From Moniliella sp. 'wahieum' (lineage: Eukaryota; Basidiomycota; Moniliellomycetes; Moniliellales; Moniliellaceae): a DNA stretch of 64,000 nucleotides. Positions 1-13,681 of this stretch are shown here, one piece after another (the first letter of the stretch is position 1; every line of letters begins with the position of its first letter). The position numbers were made by a program, and so were the translations under genes. Where the stretch lies: positions 1 to 64,000 of the forward strand of contig RSEE01000101.1 in assembly GCA_003971905.1 (NCBI GenBank). Direction: 5' to 3'. The notes under the pieces were generated by a model. It saw only the letters and a list, made by a program, of their open reading frames with translations. It was not told where the DNA came from and made no database searches.

Positions 1-6
1 AGCACC

Positions 7-36
7 ACCCGCACCCGCACCCGCACCCGCACCCCC
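7..36 (+). repeat. (CACCCG)n hexamer repeat before the septin start
   Basis: Five tandem CACCCG-type hexamers end about 20 bases before the septin ATG at 58, so they lie in its 5' leader or core promoter. Similar C-rich hexamers precede other starts in this window. Confidence 0.85.
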
Positions 37-57
37 ACCCTCTCTGCTCTTCCCAGC

Positions 58-997
58 ATGGCCACCACAAGCGACAATGTGACGCCGCTGCAGGGCTACG
101 TGGGCTTCGACTCGATCCCGGCAGATCGAGAGCAAGCTGCTCAAGCGCGGCTTCCAGTTCAACGTCATGGTCGTTGGCCAGACTGGGCTGGGCAAGAGCA
201 CCCTCATCAACACCCTCTTTGCCAGCCATCTGATCGACACCAAGGGCCGCTTTCAGGCCCGATGTCCTGCCGCGCTCGACCACCGAGATCCACCCAGTGA
301 GCCATGTGATCGTCGAGAATGGCGTCAAGCTGCGTCTCAACATTGTCGACACCCCCGGCTACGGCGACCAGGTCAACAACGAAGGCAGCTGGGACCCCAT
401 TGTCAAGTACATCCGCGACCAGCACAGTGCATACCTCCGCAAAGAACTCACTGCCTTGCGCGACCGGTACATCACCGACACCCGCATCCACTGCTGCCTC
501 TTCTTCATCAACCCCACCGGCCACTCTCTCCGGCCGATTGACCTGATCGTGATGAAGAAACTGGCCGAGGGGTGAATGTGGTGCCGGTCATTGCCAAGTC
601 CGATGGGCTGACACTGGAGGAACGCGAAGTGTTCAAGCACGCATCCGTGCCGAGCTCGCCTTCAACGAGATCCGTCTCTACCCCTTTGACGACGCGGACT
701 TGGATGAGGAAGAGCGGGAGCTCAACGAGCGCATCCGCGACTTGATCCCCCTGGCCAGTTGGGTCCGAACGGAGCGTGGTGGTGGATGGCAAAACGGTCA
801 TCGGACGCAAATCCCGCTACGGCGTGGTCCAAGTGGAAAATGAAAACCATTGTGAATTTGTCTATCTTCGCAACTTTCTCACCCGCACTCACCTCCAAGA
901 CTTGATTGAGACCACGGCGCAGATCCACTACGAATCGTTCCGGACCAAACAGTTGCTCGCCCTAAAAGAATCGAGTGCCAAGGCAGCAGGACACTAA
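58..997 (+). CDS. CDC10: Septin, Cdc10 type (frame-disrupted)
   Basis: Septins are GTP-binding proteins that assemble into filaments at the bud neck or septum. The reading from 58 opens with a YVGFDSI-type N-terminus, then a P-loop GQTGLGKST, a DTPGYGD switch motif, an AKSD G4 motif, and an end resembling [11 protein letters not shown]. The short N-terminus and the lack of a long C-terminal coiled coil fit Cdc10 rather than Cdc3, Cdc11 or Cdc12. The expected length of about 312 residues matches the span. No intron is needed, but the frame changes near 125, 255, 575, 640 and 760, while conserved residues continue straight across each point. I take these as one-base sequence errors. The start is the first ATG and is followed directly by conserved sequence. 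The family is certain; the Cdc10 subgroup is very likely. Confidence 0.93.
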
Positions 998-1712
998 TCC
1001 TAATTGGTGCCGACCTCAGCTTAATGCCTCCCCACCTCCTACCCTTCCCCGTTTCGTGCTGCCTGCTGTACTCTTCTCCCACTTAGTTCTGCGTGCCTGG
1101 ATGCGTGCCTGCACACACACCTGCTTCTCTGCCTCCTTTCCCCCGCGACGGATACATCATACCATTGGCCGATCCCCATCTGGCGAGATAGACCGGTCGC
1201 CACTTCCATGGTTAGAGGGGCCGGCGGGGGTTGATAGCACCACAAGACAGAAGGACAAGAGCCTTGGTCTCGTACCAGAATGCTAAAAGACATGGCAAAC
1301 GAGTGGCGCGCGAGGCCCTCTCATCCGCGACAGCGACAGGCTTGCTTGCGTGGTATAGAGAAAACGCATTGTGCTGTCAACGCAAACTTGGCAGCGCGAG
1401 TGCACGCACGGGACCAGGCAGGTGTGTGCTGGGAGCAAAGTCGATGGGCTGGCGGGAAATGGCCAGGAGGCGGCGGTGTGCGTTGCAATTCGTCGTCTGG
1501 GGGGTCGGTGGGGGTGAACGTCGAGTCAGGACGGATGCAGGTGGCGCGGGATGGCTCCATCGCGCGGGCCGAAGCCAAGTGGAGCGCGCATCGCATCCCA
1601 CCCCCGCCGCGGAGCCTCATCGATCATCATCGATCATCCTCGGGCGAACCCACGCTCACCGCGCTCCTCCTCACCTGCCTCGCCCCCGACCCCACCTCCA
1701 CCGCTCCTGCGC
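998..1712. other. Intergenic: septin 3' end and RIC1 promoter
   Basis: No conserved protein is visible. Long open frames here, such as those beginning near 1231 and 1280, are low-complexity GC-driven frames that run into RIC1 coding sequence. The last 150 bases are C-rich, as in other leaders of this window. Confidence 0.5.
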
Positions 1713-4700
1713 ATGTACTGGCCCACCGGCACTGCCCGCTGCCTCCATCTGGGGCCAGCAGGCCTCCATGCCCTCCCACCACCATCCCCGCCGAGGCTGC
1801 TGCCGCCTACGAGCGCCACGCTGCCACCGCTGCTGCTGCTGCTGCTGCCGCTGTCTCCGCCGATGGCGCAGCCAGGGCCAGTGTCGCCGACGCCCCCTCC
1901 CTACCAACTCTACCAACTCCCCCACACGCCCCCGTCCTGTCCGTCCCGCCCGAAATGCCCATCCCAACGCGCCCTCCTCCTCTTCGCTTGCGGCCGACAT
2001 TGCTGTTGCCGTCGAGGCGGAGGAGCGGGAGCAACTCGTTGATCTCGCACGAAGCCCGGACGGCGTCTACTTTGCCTGCCTCAGCGCTCACCCTCTCTGT
2101 TTGGACCACCGTCCTACCCAAGCTGTCGCTGTCATTCGGCGCACCCGCGCCAGTGTCACCGAGCACGGCCGCTGCCTTCGCGTCTTTTGGGCCTCACCCG
2201 CCGCCGACGGCAGCCAGCCCCGCCGCATCGCCCTTCAGACAGACCAAAATGTGTTGCTGCTCTATCGCGTGCTCGAGCCACGCGAAAGCGTATATGCTTA
2301 CGTCCCTGTCCTCCCCGACTCTCCCTCCTTACCCCCAGGCCCGCGTCGTCGTGCTCATTCGCATGCTCGCTCCTCTCTTTTTCAGGCTTCACCAGCCCCC
2401 GTGCGCCACTTGCGTCCGAGTCGGGGGAACGGTACGCTCCTGCGCCTCAGGCCATGAACAACATCTTCTCTCGCACCGCGGGCGAGCTCCCCCATCCTCA
2501 CTCGGACACTTGGAGTCCCTCTGCGCGCCCGCCCCAGCCCAAGCAGATTACCCAGGCACTCGACGAGCAGAACGGCGCCGCCCGAGCCGGAAGCTCGAAT
2601 ACCGACTTGGTCGAGATTGAGTTCACGTTGGCCATGCAGATGGACGCTGGGTTGAGCGGGTACGTACTTTCCATCTCGCCCATTTGTTGTTACGCTCGCT
2701 ACTGACACGCGCCGCGCATTGGACCAGCTGCACCGCAACCGAGACCCATGTCGTGGTTGCCACCTGCGATCCACCTGCGATCCAGCTCATCCCCTGGCCC
2801 TCGGACCTCAGTGCTGATGCCCAAACCAAGCGGACCCACACTACCTTGCTCCGCCGCTTGCCTTGGCTGCAGATCCATCCACCACTGGGGGACAAGCCCA
2901 AGTCGACGGCTCCCAATGGCCACGCCAGCAATGGACCTAAATCCAACGGACATACTTTTCCCAACGGGTTGTCCGTCGGCCAAGATGCTGAGATGGCTCA
3001 TGTGATGGCCATCGAGTACAGCCCGTCAATGGGGTTGACATCTGGATCACCTCGGATGGCCGTGCCCACACGGCCAGCTTGGTGTACGACCCCAAATTGC
3101 TCTCCTGGACCGGCCAGACCTTTCACGGTGCGTCTCCCCTCTGTTCCACTGAAGGACCGCGACCGACGCCCCCGTCATCCGTCAGTAGCAAGGGCAAGCA
3201 CCGGGCCGAGCAAGATGACCGTCCTGATCCCGGCCCGATGACTCCAGGCCGCCAAGCTACTTCCAGTGCGGTCAATGCCCCCTTTTCCCTGCTCGCGATT
3301 GGGACCCGCAGTGGAATCGTCGAGGCCTACACCTACGCCTCGACAGGCGCAGCCACCCCTTCGCATAGTATTCGTCTACCTCAAAATGGAGGTACCCAAC
3401 TGGGCAAGGTGACTTCGCTCGCATGGACGTCGGATGGCCATGCGTTGGCAGTAGGCTATGCCCGTGGATGGGTGTTTAGTACCTATGGCCGAATCCTTGC
3501 CACCTCTCATCGTGACCTTTGGACAGGCATTCACCGGCGATTCAAGGACGATCATTGTTTGGTGCCACCCGTCTGTTCTGGACGATGGGCAACAACGAGG
3601 TGATGTTCCTGGCTCGACCGGATGCGTCTCCGCCAGGGACGGAGGCCAAGTCATTTGACCCCAATTCCCAATTATATGCTCTTCCCTTCATCCGCTCCTC
3701 TCAAACCACACTCTGTGGAGGGGCTAGTGCTGCCGCGGCTGGCTACGGATTACTGCATGCGGGGGACAAGTTGATCCTGTACCGTGGGCGCGAACTGAGT
3801 GAATGGCAAGTGATTGCCCCCGATGCGGCGGCGGCACCCTCCAGCTTGCGTACCGGACACAACCATTCCGGCCGCTCGGGTGGAGAGGGGGCAGCCCAAG
3901 GTCAAGCTTGGCAGCACATTCGTCTGCCCCCGCGCTACCTGGCGTTCAACTGGCCGGTTCGGTTTGCTGCGCTAAGTCAGGATGGCGGTTGGGTTGCGAT
4001 TGCCGGGCGAAGGGGATTTGCTGTGTCGTGTCTAACTCCGACGGCCCATGCGTTGGCGTACGCTTCATCCTCTGCTGGCGCGTCCGTTTCCGGCCAAGAT
4101 GAGCCCGGCGTGGGCCAGTGGCGCATTTTGAGATGGCCCACCTCAACCAAGAACAAGGCTTCTCCGTTCGTGGTGGGATTGGCTGGGTGGGCCACGTTGT
4201 GCTCGTGGCAGCCGACTCGGGGGGGAAGCGCAGTTGCGAGCGTACGACGCAAGACTGCCCCTGGACAATGCTCGGCTGCTCGCAATGGAACGGGTGCCAG
4301 CACCCATTGTGCAGATGCGCATCTACCCTGACCCTTCTTCCGACAGTGGAAGCAGCGGGATGGGTGCCAGCATCGTCCTGTACACGGCTACCAACAGCTT
4401 ATATCACGTTCGCCTTTCGTCCCAAGGAACTGTGGTCCGCCACGCTTCGCTCATGACTGGCGATCCCGGTGCGCCGCAAGCGATGCTTACGCGACCACCC
4501 GTCTGTCCCTTAAGATGATGGGCAACCTGTCCCTCTCGTCGGTCGTGTCCGAGCCTACTAGGGTACGGGCGGTGGATTGGCTCGTTCCCCCCCTCTTGGC
4601 CCTCAATCGACCTAAAGAGGTACTCAACAAGGCTACTTTGGTTTTCCTCGTCAACGGTCGCCTCCTCCTCCTCCGTCCTCGGCCTGTTGTTCCAACCTCA

Positions 4701-6556
4701 TCCAACCCCCTTCATCCAACGGCTCCGCAGTTGTTACCCCAGTACCCACGGCACCCAGTGATCTTGGCTCCGTCGAGAAAAAGGGCGGGTCTCCCAAAAT
4801 TGAGGCAAATACTGCCGAACTGCCTCCTACTGAGCCAACATCCCACCCTTCTCCCCCGAAGCTGCATCCGACCCGGCTATCTCCCACTCCAACGGGCTTC
4901 CACCGGCCTCATCGGTGGCGGATTTGGTCTCCTCGGGAACCCCAACACCTTCCGCGTCAACCTCCAGCCTGCCGCCCTCTGCATCCACCCCACAGCTGGT
5001 CACGGGTACCGTCTCTTCCCCTAATCCCTAGCCCGCTCCCTTTCAGGCTCGGCGACAGCGCGTCCTGCATCACAAACGAAAGTCGCTTACCAGGCGCACG
5101 TGCTGGCGGATAAGGTGGAACTGGTGTGGACCACCACCACCTTGATTGATGCACCCAAGGCGCTCGAAAACACACTGTGGGCGTATGTTGATGGCCATGG
5201 GCTGCGGGTATGGAAGGAGACGGGGCACGCACCCGAATCAACTTCCTATCCCCGCTTGGCCTCGGTATCGACCGGGATCGACAAGATGGGCTTGAACTCG
5301 TCCAGTTCATCCTTGGCGAGCCGAGACCTTGCTTCCTCTAGCAGCTATGCGTCGGGAAGCGACTGGACGTTTCGAGTCAAGGAACCGTGCTGCCGCTTGA
5401 CTTTTACCCTCTCTGTCTGCTGGCCAATCGAGGTGTGGTAGTGGGCATGGAAGCTAGCTTGGTTCTACGCAAAAGTCTCGACTTTGGCCTGTGGCGCACC
5501 AGCACGACCACCCACCTTGTCCTACCAGGACTTTTACGGCACACGCTGAGTTTCCTTGCCCACCCTCTGGCGGAAGATGCGATTGCTGCCGCAGCTGAAT
5601 TGGCTACACCCTATGCACGTCTAGGGTACTTTCCCCATGCGCTTGAGATCCTCTTGCATGCCGTCCTGGAGGATGCGGCGGATGGAGGTCCCTCTCCTGC
5701 CACCTCTGCGGCAACCAGCACGCCACCCTCGTCTGCGCGGGAACGCCAGCTCTACCGAGACCCACGGCGCTGACTGATCCGGAGGGTTCCGGTCCGGCTC
5801 GTATGGCCGTGCTGCGCTCCGAGACACGCAAGGCACAGGCGGCGGACCAGGCTGCGCGAGGGGTGGAGGAGCTGCGTCGGACCATCGGCCTGGTCCGGTC
5901 TTTCCCCTCTGCGTTAGGGTGATTGCCAACTGCGCGCGTAAAACCGAGGCGTCGCGATGGCCCACCCTGTTTGCTGCGGGCCCACCGCGCACGCTTCTGG
6001 GCATGGCTTTGCACCAAGGCGATACCCGTACTGCCGTCGCCTTCTTGCTCGTCGTCTTTAGTCTCGCTCCGGACCAGGCTGAGTCAGCGACAGTGGACTT
6101 GGTTCGGACCGCGGTTGAGCGGGGGAATTCGCTCGCGCCCTTGAGGTACTTCGGTTCTTGGCTACCGTTAAGCCTGACGATGCGCAGCTCGCCGCTCGTG
6201 TGGTGCACCAGGCCAAGATTCTTCCGCCTTCTCAACCCGGGAACGGGGAGGTAACCGATCCACAGCGCGGTGCGTCGGTTCATCCATCTTCTTCCCCTGA
6301 AGCTCTGGATGGACAGGATGGATCCACATCCTACGACCCTAGTACTCCCACAGCCTCGGTGCGTCCCCTTGCTCCGCTAGCCACCCAGGAAAGGGACGAG
6401 TAACCACCCCCGCCCGGCCGAGGCTCCCCTGCCCCCCTGGACACTAAGGGTGCCGTGGCGGGCGCGAGGGTCGAAGAGCCTGTGGGGGATGGCGAACTCA
6501 TGCAAGAAGAGGATCTGGTTCGGTCTCATGTACTTGCCGCCGCCAGGCCAACCTAG
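1713..6556 (+). CDS. RIC1: Ric1-like GEF subunit for the Rab Ypt6/Rab6 (frame-disrupted)
   Basis: Ric1 with Rgp1 activates the Golgi Rab GTPase Ypt6/Rab6 in endosome-to-Golgi traffic. The start MYWPTGTARCLHL resembles Ric1 N-termini. Further matches follow in order: a WD40-like N-terminal half (about 2040-3600); a segment with NWPVRFAALSQDGGWVAIAG near 3950; VWTTTT and LWAYVDGHGLRVW near 5120-5210; LPLDFYPL near 5390; and the C-terminal RIC1 domain with YFPHALEILLHAVLEDA near 5630 and CARKTE near 5930. At least one intron is clear (2660-2727, GTACGT donor). The frame changes many times, consistent with indel error. I place the end at the TAG at 6554-6556, where an acidic tail closes; a stop at 6401-6403 in another frame is the alternative. 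It converges with SEN1. Confidence 0.85.
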
Positions 6557-6872
6557 ATGGAACTTACTTCCACCTCCCACCTCACGTACACGCCTTTGTG
6601 TCAAAATGCACTACGACCCGATTTGCTCTTCCATCTACTGTAGTTCCAGTTGCGGGGATGGGAGGGGGATGCGCAAAGTGTTGTATGCATTGGATTGCGG
6701 GAGGGGGTTAGAATGGGTGCCAGTGATGGGATGGAAGAAGAGTTGGTTCCGTGCAGGGTGGCAGTCTGCTAAGCGGGACATGCAGGAGACGGGAGAAGGG
6801 CAGCACAGCAGCTACGAGAGCCAACTACTTCAAGTAGCTTGCCGCCGGGGCTCACGCTGGGAGTTTTATCGC
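6557..6872. other. Convergent 3' gap between RIC1 and SEN1
   Basis: About 316 bases separate two facing stop codons. I see no gene. The open frame covering 6450-7223 on the plus strand is an antisense shadow of the SEN1 C-terminus. Confidence 0.55.
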
Positions 6873-9800
6873 TTACCGACGACGCGGAGCAAAGATAGCA
6901 GCCCGCGCGGCTTTGGAGACGGTGGTTCTGGGTGGCGCAGGCCCTGCTCCGCCAGGCCGGCTGGCAGCCGATCCACTGGGACCGGGACCAGCACTCCCAC
7001 GGCCTTTTTGAGGAGCAGCGTCTCGTCGAGGGATCGAAGGGGCACTCCGGGCTGCACCGCCCGCATCCATCTTAGGTTTCTTTGCCACAGGCACATCCTC
7101 ATCGTCCAACATCATGATGGTCTTGGATGGGGCTGGGGCGGGAAGTTTGGGAGGAAGAGGTCCCGGTGGATGCTTGGGCGGGTGGGGGCTGGAATCTTGC
7201 GTGCATCCTCGGATTTACCCTGAGGAGGGGCAGGTGGCGAAGTAGCATCTCGTGAGGAGGCTGACGAGCCTGGGGGGAACCCACCCGCTCAGATGGGGTC
7301 TTGGGACCGGCTTTCCCCCTTTCAGGAATGTTGACGATTCGCTTCTTGATTTTTTAGCCGGAGGATGATTGGTGGTCTCATTGGCCCCGTTCTGGGCCTT
7401 TGGCGGCCGAAGCCGTTTGCCCTCGGAATCCTCCACCTCGGGCGAATCAATCGGATTGACTTTTGCCACATCCACGGAAAGGCGGGCGACGGCTGTGGCT
7501 GGCTTGGTGCCCGCCTTGGGGCGTTGGATGGGCATGTTGCGAATTGTTTCGGCAGTGACGGCCTGATCAAGTGCGCGGACTTGGCAGCATCAATCAGCGC
7601 ACTCCAGGTGTTTTTGCGCAAGTTGCTCGCATTGCCCAGCACGAACAGACTAGCACGAGCACGTGTCAAAGCGACGTTCATACGACGCGCATATCGGCCA
7701 AGAAACCGATGCTGGAGGAACGAACGAGGGAGAGAATGATAATGTCCTTCTCTTGGCCTTGGAACCCATCGACCGTACCAAAGTCAACAGTCGTCGTAAT
7801 GTCCCACCCATACTTGGCTGCAAATGCATTGCGCAGTTCGTCCACCTGGGCCTTGTACGAGGTCACCACACCCACGCGGTGGGTGAAGTGTGGTGAGGCG
7901 AAAATGGAGGAGACGCTGGTACAATGCCACAACCTGGGCCTCTTGTCGGTTGATAAACGAATGGGATCGGCCAGCGGCCTCGGAACCGAGCACGTCAAAG
8001 AAGAAAAAGGGCGGGGTGACCGTATCTCCATGCCACACACGCTCGGTCTTGGCCGCCATGTTCGGTCCATCTTCCAGCCTGCCCTGGTAGAATGACGCCG
8101 AGGGAAATTTGCTGATCGACGGGTGCATACGGTATTGGATTCTGAAAGGGAGGAATGAAGACGTTAGTTTGGATCTCACAAGCACGACGGTTAGACCGCG
8201 GGCTGAGTGGGGGGGGGGGTACGCACGAAAGAAGGTACACGTTCGACGGGTTAAAGAGCCGAACAAATAACGACTGTGAATAGCCAGCCTTCTCAGCCGG
8301 TTTGGAGATGACCGTCGGGGGAAGTTGGTGAGGGTCACCCACGAGAATGCACCGTTTACACCCATACCGAAGCGGGATCAACGTGACAACTCCACTGCCT
8401 GGGCGGCTTCGTCAATCACCACCGTCTCAAAGTCAATGTTGAGCGCCGCGATCGTTTCTTGTCCGGCACCCGACAAGGTCGAGCACACAATATCAGCGCC
8501 CAAACGATTTGAGCCCGCATGCGACGGCGCTCAGCATCTCTCTCCCGTGTTTGCGCACGCTGTGCGTCCCGCGTATCGTCCAGCTTAGACATAACTGTCA
8601 TCCGCTTGGCCATCACCGAACGAAGCTTGGTCTGGGCCGCGGTGGCTTTGACCTTGTCGCCCGCTTGGTTGCAGGCGTCCATTCGGCTTGCAGCAGTTGC
8701 CGTTGCTGCTGCAGCTGCCGCACTTCTTCTCAGTGCGCTCACGTCTCCCTGTGCATCCCCACCAGTGGAGAGGGCACGTTCAACCATGCCTCCAAAGAAA
8801 CGTCTTTAACCTCCGAGTTGATACTGTCTTCTCGGCCCAACCGAATGACGACAGGGTGCGCCACCTTTCCTTCCCCATCGGGAACACCATCCTTGAGACG
8901 ACGGACAATCTCGTCAATAGCCGCATTGGACGGGGCACAAATCAAGATCTTGGCTCGTGGCGGCAAAGGTTTGCCCGCGCGGGGATCCACCTTGGGTACC
9001 GGGGGACGAGCGGAGAGGAAGTGCGCGACAAGGGCGACGATTGTTTTGGTCTTGCCTGTTCCGGGGGGACCCTGAATGAGAGAGAACCCTGGAGTAGCAA
9101 GCGAACCCAGCACGGCCTGCGATTGGGGCTCGTTCAATTGATACACTTTTTGAGCGTGGGCCAAGTCGGTTGCGGACACCTTGGGATGTGGAGCCACGGT
9201 GCCCGAGTAAATCTCCTGGCGCAGATCAAGGTACTGGCTAATCAGCAACGCCACCGACTCGCGATGGAAGGTGGACAGGGAAAAGAGGCTGCCTGCTTGC
9301 CAGCGCGTGCGAGGAGCAATGGCGGTGTTGAGCTCGCGCGCATTGATGCGGCCCTGGTTGCGAAGAAAGAGACGGAAGACAACTTGGTTTCCGCGTGGAT
9401 GGCGGCGGTACGAGTGAACCTTGGCCAGCACTTCGTGGGACCGATCCGCCTCGGAACGAAAGAAACCAAATCCGTGTCGCTGAGGTTGATCTGCGAATTC
9501 TGCGATTCGGTAGTGTACACGGCATTCACATCGACAAACCCATCCACCACCGAGCGGGAAGTGATCTCGACCGTGACGGTGCGCCGCTCGTCGTACTGTT
9601 CCTTGCATTGTTGAAGTTGGGACCAGCACTCCATCTGAAGCAGAGGTCCGAACACTTCCATGTACTCCCTCGAGGAGGAAAAGCGTTTGGGAATCCGAGG
9701 GGGGCTTATCAGAGAGGCGGTGTGTCGCCCTCAGAAGACAGCTCCCAGCTGAGAATGGCCCGATGAAGAAGAGTAAGATCAGGCGTGGCGCGTAACCGAC

Positions 9801-12800
9801 GCTTCCGCTCCAACTCCTCCTGCTCTTTTCGCCGAGCATCCTCTTCATCTTCAATCATCTTGATCTTAGCTGCTGCTGGCGCAGCACCTCCAGCAGGTTG
9901 GCGTTGACGCAGCGCAGCGATCCCTCGCCGCACCTTCCCTTCGCCATCGGAATCATCATCGGAGGAGGAGTCGCTGTCACTGTCACTGTCGCTCTCACGA
10001 TCTTGCTTTCTGATGCGAGTGGGAGGCCGACGGGCGCCCAAGGCAGAGGCCAACATGGGTGCCGTGGTAGTGGCAACAGGAGCCTTGTCGGGCACCTCCC
10101 ATGCCGGGCCCTGCTGGGCTCGTGCGATGGGCCGCGCCGTGTTAGAGACGGGACGACCATGCGTAGCACGAAATTGCTGACGCATTTGTTGCATCTTCCC
10201 CAACGGTTGTCCGGGCGCCACCCCTGGTGTGGCCGAAGGGCCTGCCTGGCGGCCGAGTTAGATTCAACTCGACCTTTTCGGTCTTGGCGAATGGCCCGGA
10301 GGCACGGGAGAAGTTGAGAGCTTGTTGTTTGCTGCCCGGTTTGCTGACCAGTGACGACACGCGACGCTCAGGCGCAGGGGAGGGGGAGATGGAAGATGCG
10401 GGAGATCGAGAGGAAGCAGCCTTGGTCGTACTCACTGCCTTGTCCCACCAACTGGACGTCTTGGACGTCTTTTGAGTTTGATTGGAGGTCATAGAGCTGG
10501 TTTTGGTAGGCGCAACGACCTCTGCCCGTTTGCGTTTCGCTTCGGGAGCCGAGATGAGCTGCACACTATTGTCTTCCTCCTCTTCCTCCTCTTGCTCCGG
10601 TTCCACACGTTCTGGCACACGACCCACATCGATCTGATACTTGAGTGCAGCAAGTTGATCGATCGTGAGGAGAGTGAAGCGCTTGCTTGCGTCCTTGACG
10701 GCCATCTGGCCATTGACCCAATGAAGCATTCCGGCCTTCGCGGATGCCGGCAAGGGCAGGTCGGGAGAAAAGATGAGCAGCGCCTGTTGGACAAAGGAGA
10801 GTGTCTCGTGCATGATTTCGCTGTCGTTGAGCCGAAGCCATTGAACGGCCTTTTGCAGGGGCGAGACCATGGCGAGCGCGAATTGATCGGGGGATAAGGC
10901 AGGAAGGCTGAGCGCGGCGGCATCTTGGATCGTCTGCAATTGCTGGACCATCTCAATGGCAAACAAGTTCACGTCGCGGAACCAAACTACCATGGCCTCT
11001 CGGTTGAGCAGCTGGGACCAAAGTGCTGTGCGCTCAAAGATCACAGCCAGCGACCGGGCCATCAGGGTCCAGTTTGAGGCAGATGGCGCGAAACGATCGC
11101 CTTGGTCGCTGGGTCGGACAGGAGGGAGTGGGGTGTGCCAGGACGCAACAGACCGTCCCGGATGTTGGTCAAGACGTCGAGAATGTCCGCCAAGCTGCGT
11201 ACCGTCCATTCGGCAAGCTTGTTGGCCTCCATCGACCGATCCGCCACATCCACAAAGGATATCAGGAACGTTTCCAGTCCACTCAACGCATCGGCAGGAC
11301 TCAGCACAAAGAGCGCCGAAAACAGTCGCTCCGCTCCGCCACATCTTCAAATCCTGCCCGCACCATGTTCTGGGCCCCAATGTGCGTCGACACTTCCGGG
11401 CTCAGGTTGAGTTGGACCAATTGCCTGCGTGTTGTGCGCACAGTAAGTTCAGATCCGATTCCGACAAACCTGTGGCCAGTTCCTGCAGCAATTCTTGTGT
11501 CGGTCCACGCATATCGTCCAGAGCTTGGCTGATGGCACGAATGGAGCGACGAACGACCACTTTGTACGTGTGGAACTCGGCGGGGTCATAATCTGCCTCT
11601 CCTTGGGTAAAGTTGAGCAGGTCCGGCGTGGGCTCCATGATGGCCGCTACTGCACAGAGAGGTGGGGCCAACAGAGCAAAGGCAGCCCTGGCAGCAGAAG
11701 GTGTGTGGACCGCAGCGTAACATGCTTCCCATACGCTTCTTGTTACATGTGGCTGGGGGTAAGTTTGCTGTGCCGCAGCACGCATCAGGCCTTGGCTGCC
11801 TCCGCGACAATCTCCTTGGATGACTTGGTCACCTTGCCGGATGCATCAACTTGGTCCGGGGTGGACTTGAGCTTGGGACGGCGTTTCCATTTGCTCAGGT
11901 GGGCTTGGAGGATCTTGGCCAGGTCCAGGACGGCGTCGCGACCTGCACGCATCAAACAGCAAAAGGCGAGACAAGAGGTGGCGACGACTGGCTCGCGGTA
12001 CTGCTCAAGGCAACGTGAGTTGTGGCATTGGGAAGACGGCCATGCAACCCGACAGAGACCAAGCAGAGGCGTGCAAAGTCAAGGCCTGTGCGACCGCTGC
12101 CGATTCTTCTTGGTGCCCTTGGCCTTGGCGAGCGGAAGGATCCGAAGCGGAGGTGGCGAAGCAGGCCAAGAACAAGTCCGAGCCATGCTCGATGGCCCAG
12201 GTCTTGAGTGGGTCCGAAATGGAGGGAAGCTGCATGGCTTCAAAGATCCACTGGGCCAACGTCTTGATCGCGGTAGCAAACTGGGTTTGGCCCGGTGGGA
12301 GAGAGTGGAGGTGAGCGGATGCCCAGGCCCATGTCCAAGGTTCCTTGCCGGACTGTTGGAGCAGCGCAGTGAGCTGGGTTGTCAGCAGGGAAGAAGCACG
12401 ACAGAAGGGTACTCGGGATCGTCGTTGCGGTCGGACCAGACGCTGGGGGCCGAGCTGCTGGAGGGTAAGGGTGTAGGTCTGAAGCACATCGGGAAAGTAG
12501 AGCGCCGAGTCACTGAGGCATTGCAGAGTAGCCGGGAAAAAGAGAGGAACGGCCAATCACCACTGCCGTAGGCGCGAGAGAGGAGGAGAGTAAGATGATG
12601 CCACAGAGCCACCTTGTGCTCCAGTAGCGTTGTAGGGTCCGAAAGTGATTCGGACCAAGGTCGAAAGGTCTGTTGCCAGCGAAGCGTGTCGCCACCTTCT
12701 TGCCATGCGTCCGGATCGTCCAAGTCCAAGGGAATGTCCGAGGTGGGCGGAGAGGATGTGGGTTGCGCTTTGGGATGGGAATGGAGCTGGAGCTTGGGCG

Positions 12801-13681
12801 GAAGAGGAAGCTGTTTCAGGCATTGTTCGGCCCAGCGTTGCAGCACAGGGTTGGCATCAGCCAGTAGAGCAACCAAGCCCGCGCGCAGGCTACATGCGAT
12901 GCAGGGAGTACATGCGCATCTGGGTCTTCCAACAGGAGGGCAAGAGCATGCCGCAGTTCGCTGGCCGCGGGCACACCCAGCATCTGGCACAACGCCAACG
13001 CCTCGGCGGAGCTCAAGGCTTGGCCGAGGGGTGGAGGGGGTGGGACGAGTCCGAGGGCGGTACTGCTTGCTCGCCTGCGCCTCAACGTCAATCACAGGCT
13101 CCAGTACCCCAGCTGCGACAAGAGGAAGGATGGCGACCTGTTCCGAGCGATCGATAAAGTTGAGGAGGTCACCAATGTTTTTGGCTGGATACGTCTTGGA
13201 CAGCCTGCCATGGTCAATGGTATGGGGAGGGCATGCAGAGAAAGGGGGGGGGGGGGGGGGAGGACAAGGGGCAAAAGAACGCACGAAGTGTAGAGCAAGC
13301 TGCGTCCGGATAGGTAGCCGCGGTAGCAGTGCGGACAAGCAAAGATGCACTGCCACAGCATCCGGATCCACTCGAGCGTCTCCTCCTTGTCCTTGAACGA
13401 AAAGATACGGAGCATGGCAGACTGGATGACGGCGTATGGCGGCATTTCCTCTTCTCCGTGTCGCTGGATGGGTGCGACGACGCGGAATCCAACGCAGCGC
13501 AGTCGGCAAAGATGCTGTGGTGGCAAAAAGGTGGAGGAAAGCGTCGGGGTTGGGGTGGGGTGGGGTCGGTGCTGCGGTGCGTGCGAAGGCGGCGGAGGGT
13601 GTTGGTGACGAGGCGGCTGTAGAGCGCGACCTCGCGGGGACGCTCCAGAGCGGCGCGTGCCAGCTCGTACACATCGGCCAT
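6873..13681 (-). CDS. SEN1: Sen1-type superfamily 1 RNA/DNA helicase (frame-disrupted)
   Basis: Sen1 is a nuclear helicase that terminates noncoding RNA transcription and resolves R-loops. The N-terminal Sen1_N helical region runs from the start (MADVYELARAALERP) to about 10600. An acidic/basic linker follows, then the helicase core: Walker A GPPGTGKTKTI near 9060, ICAPSNAAIDEI near 8940, DEAAQ Walker B near 8410, GDPHQLPPT near 8325, QYRMHPSISKFPSASFYQGR near 8110, GFQGQEKDIIILS near 7760, and MNVALTRAR near 7675. A short basic tail with AKKPK ends at 6873. Introns are visible at 13205-13284 (it includes a long C run on the sense strand) and about 8140-8228. A start at 13729 would add a proline-rich extension, but I prefer 13681. 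Frame breaks occur throughout, with motifs intact. The family assignment is secure. Confidence 0.92.

Noticed and set aside
58-997. Programmed frameshifting or a septin pseudogene
   Set aside because: Five separate shifts with all conserved residues preserved, and the same pattern in nearly every gene, fit sequence error better.
1231-2620. Two overlapping long open frames as independent genes
   Set aside because: Their first halves have no motif. Their later parts are simply different frames of RIC1, whose own start at 1713 is recognisable.
6450-7223. A 257-codon plus-strand open frame
   Set aside because: It overlaps the SEN1 C-terminus in antisense and has no recognisable domain.
8688-9854. 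Plus-strand frames of up to 308 codons over the helicase core
   Set aside because: The minus strand here encodes clear superfamily 1 helicase motifs, so these are shadows.
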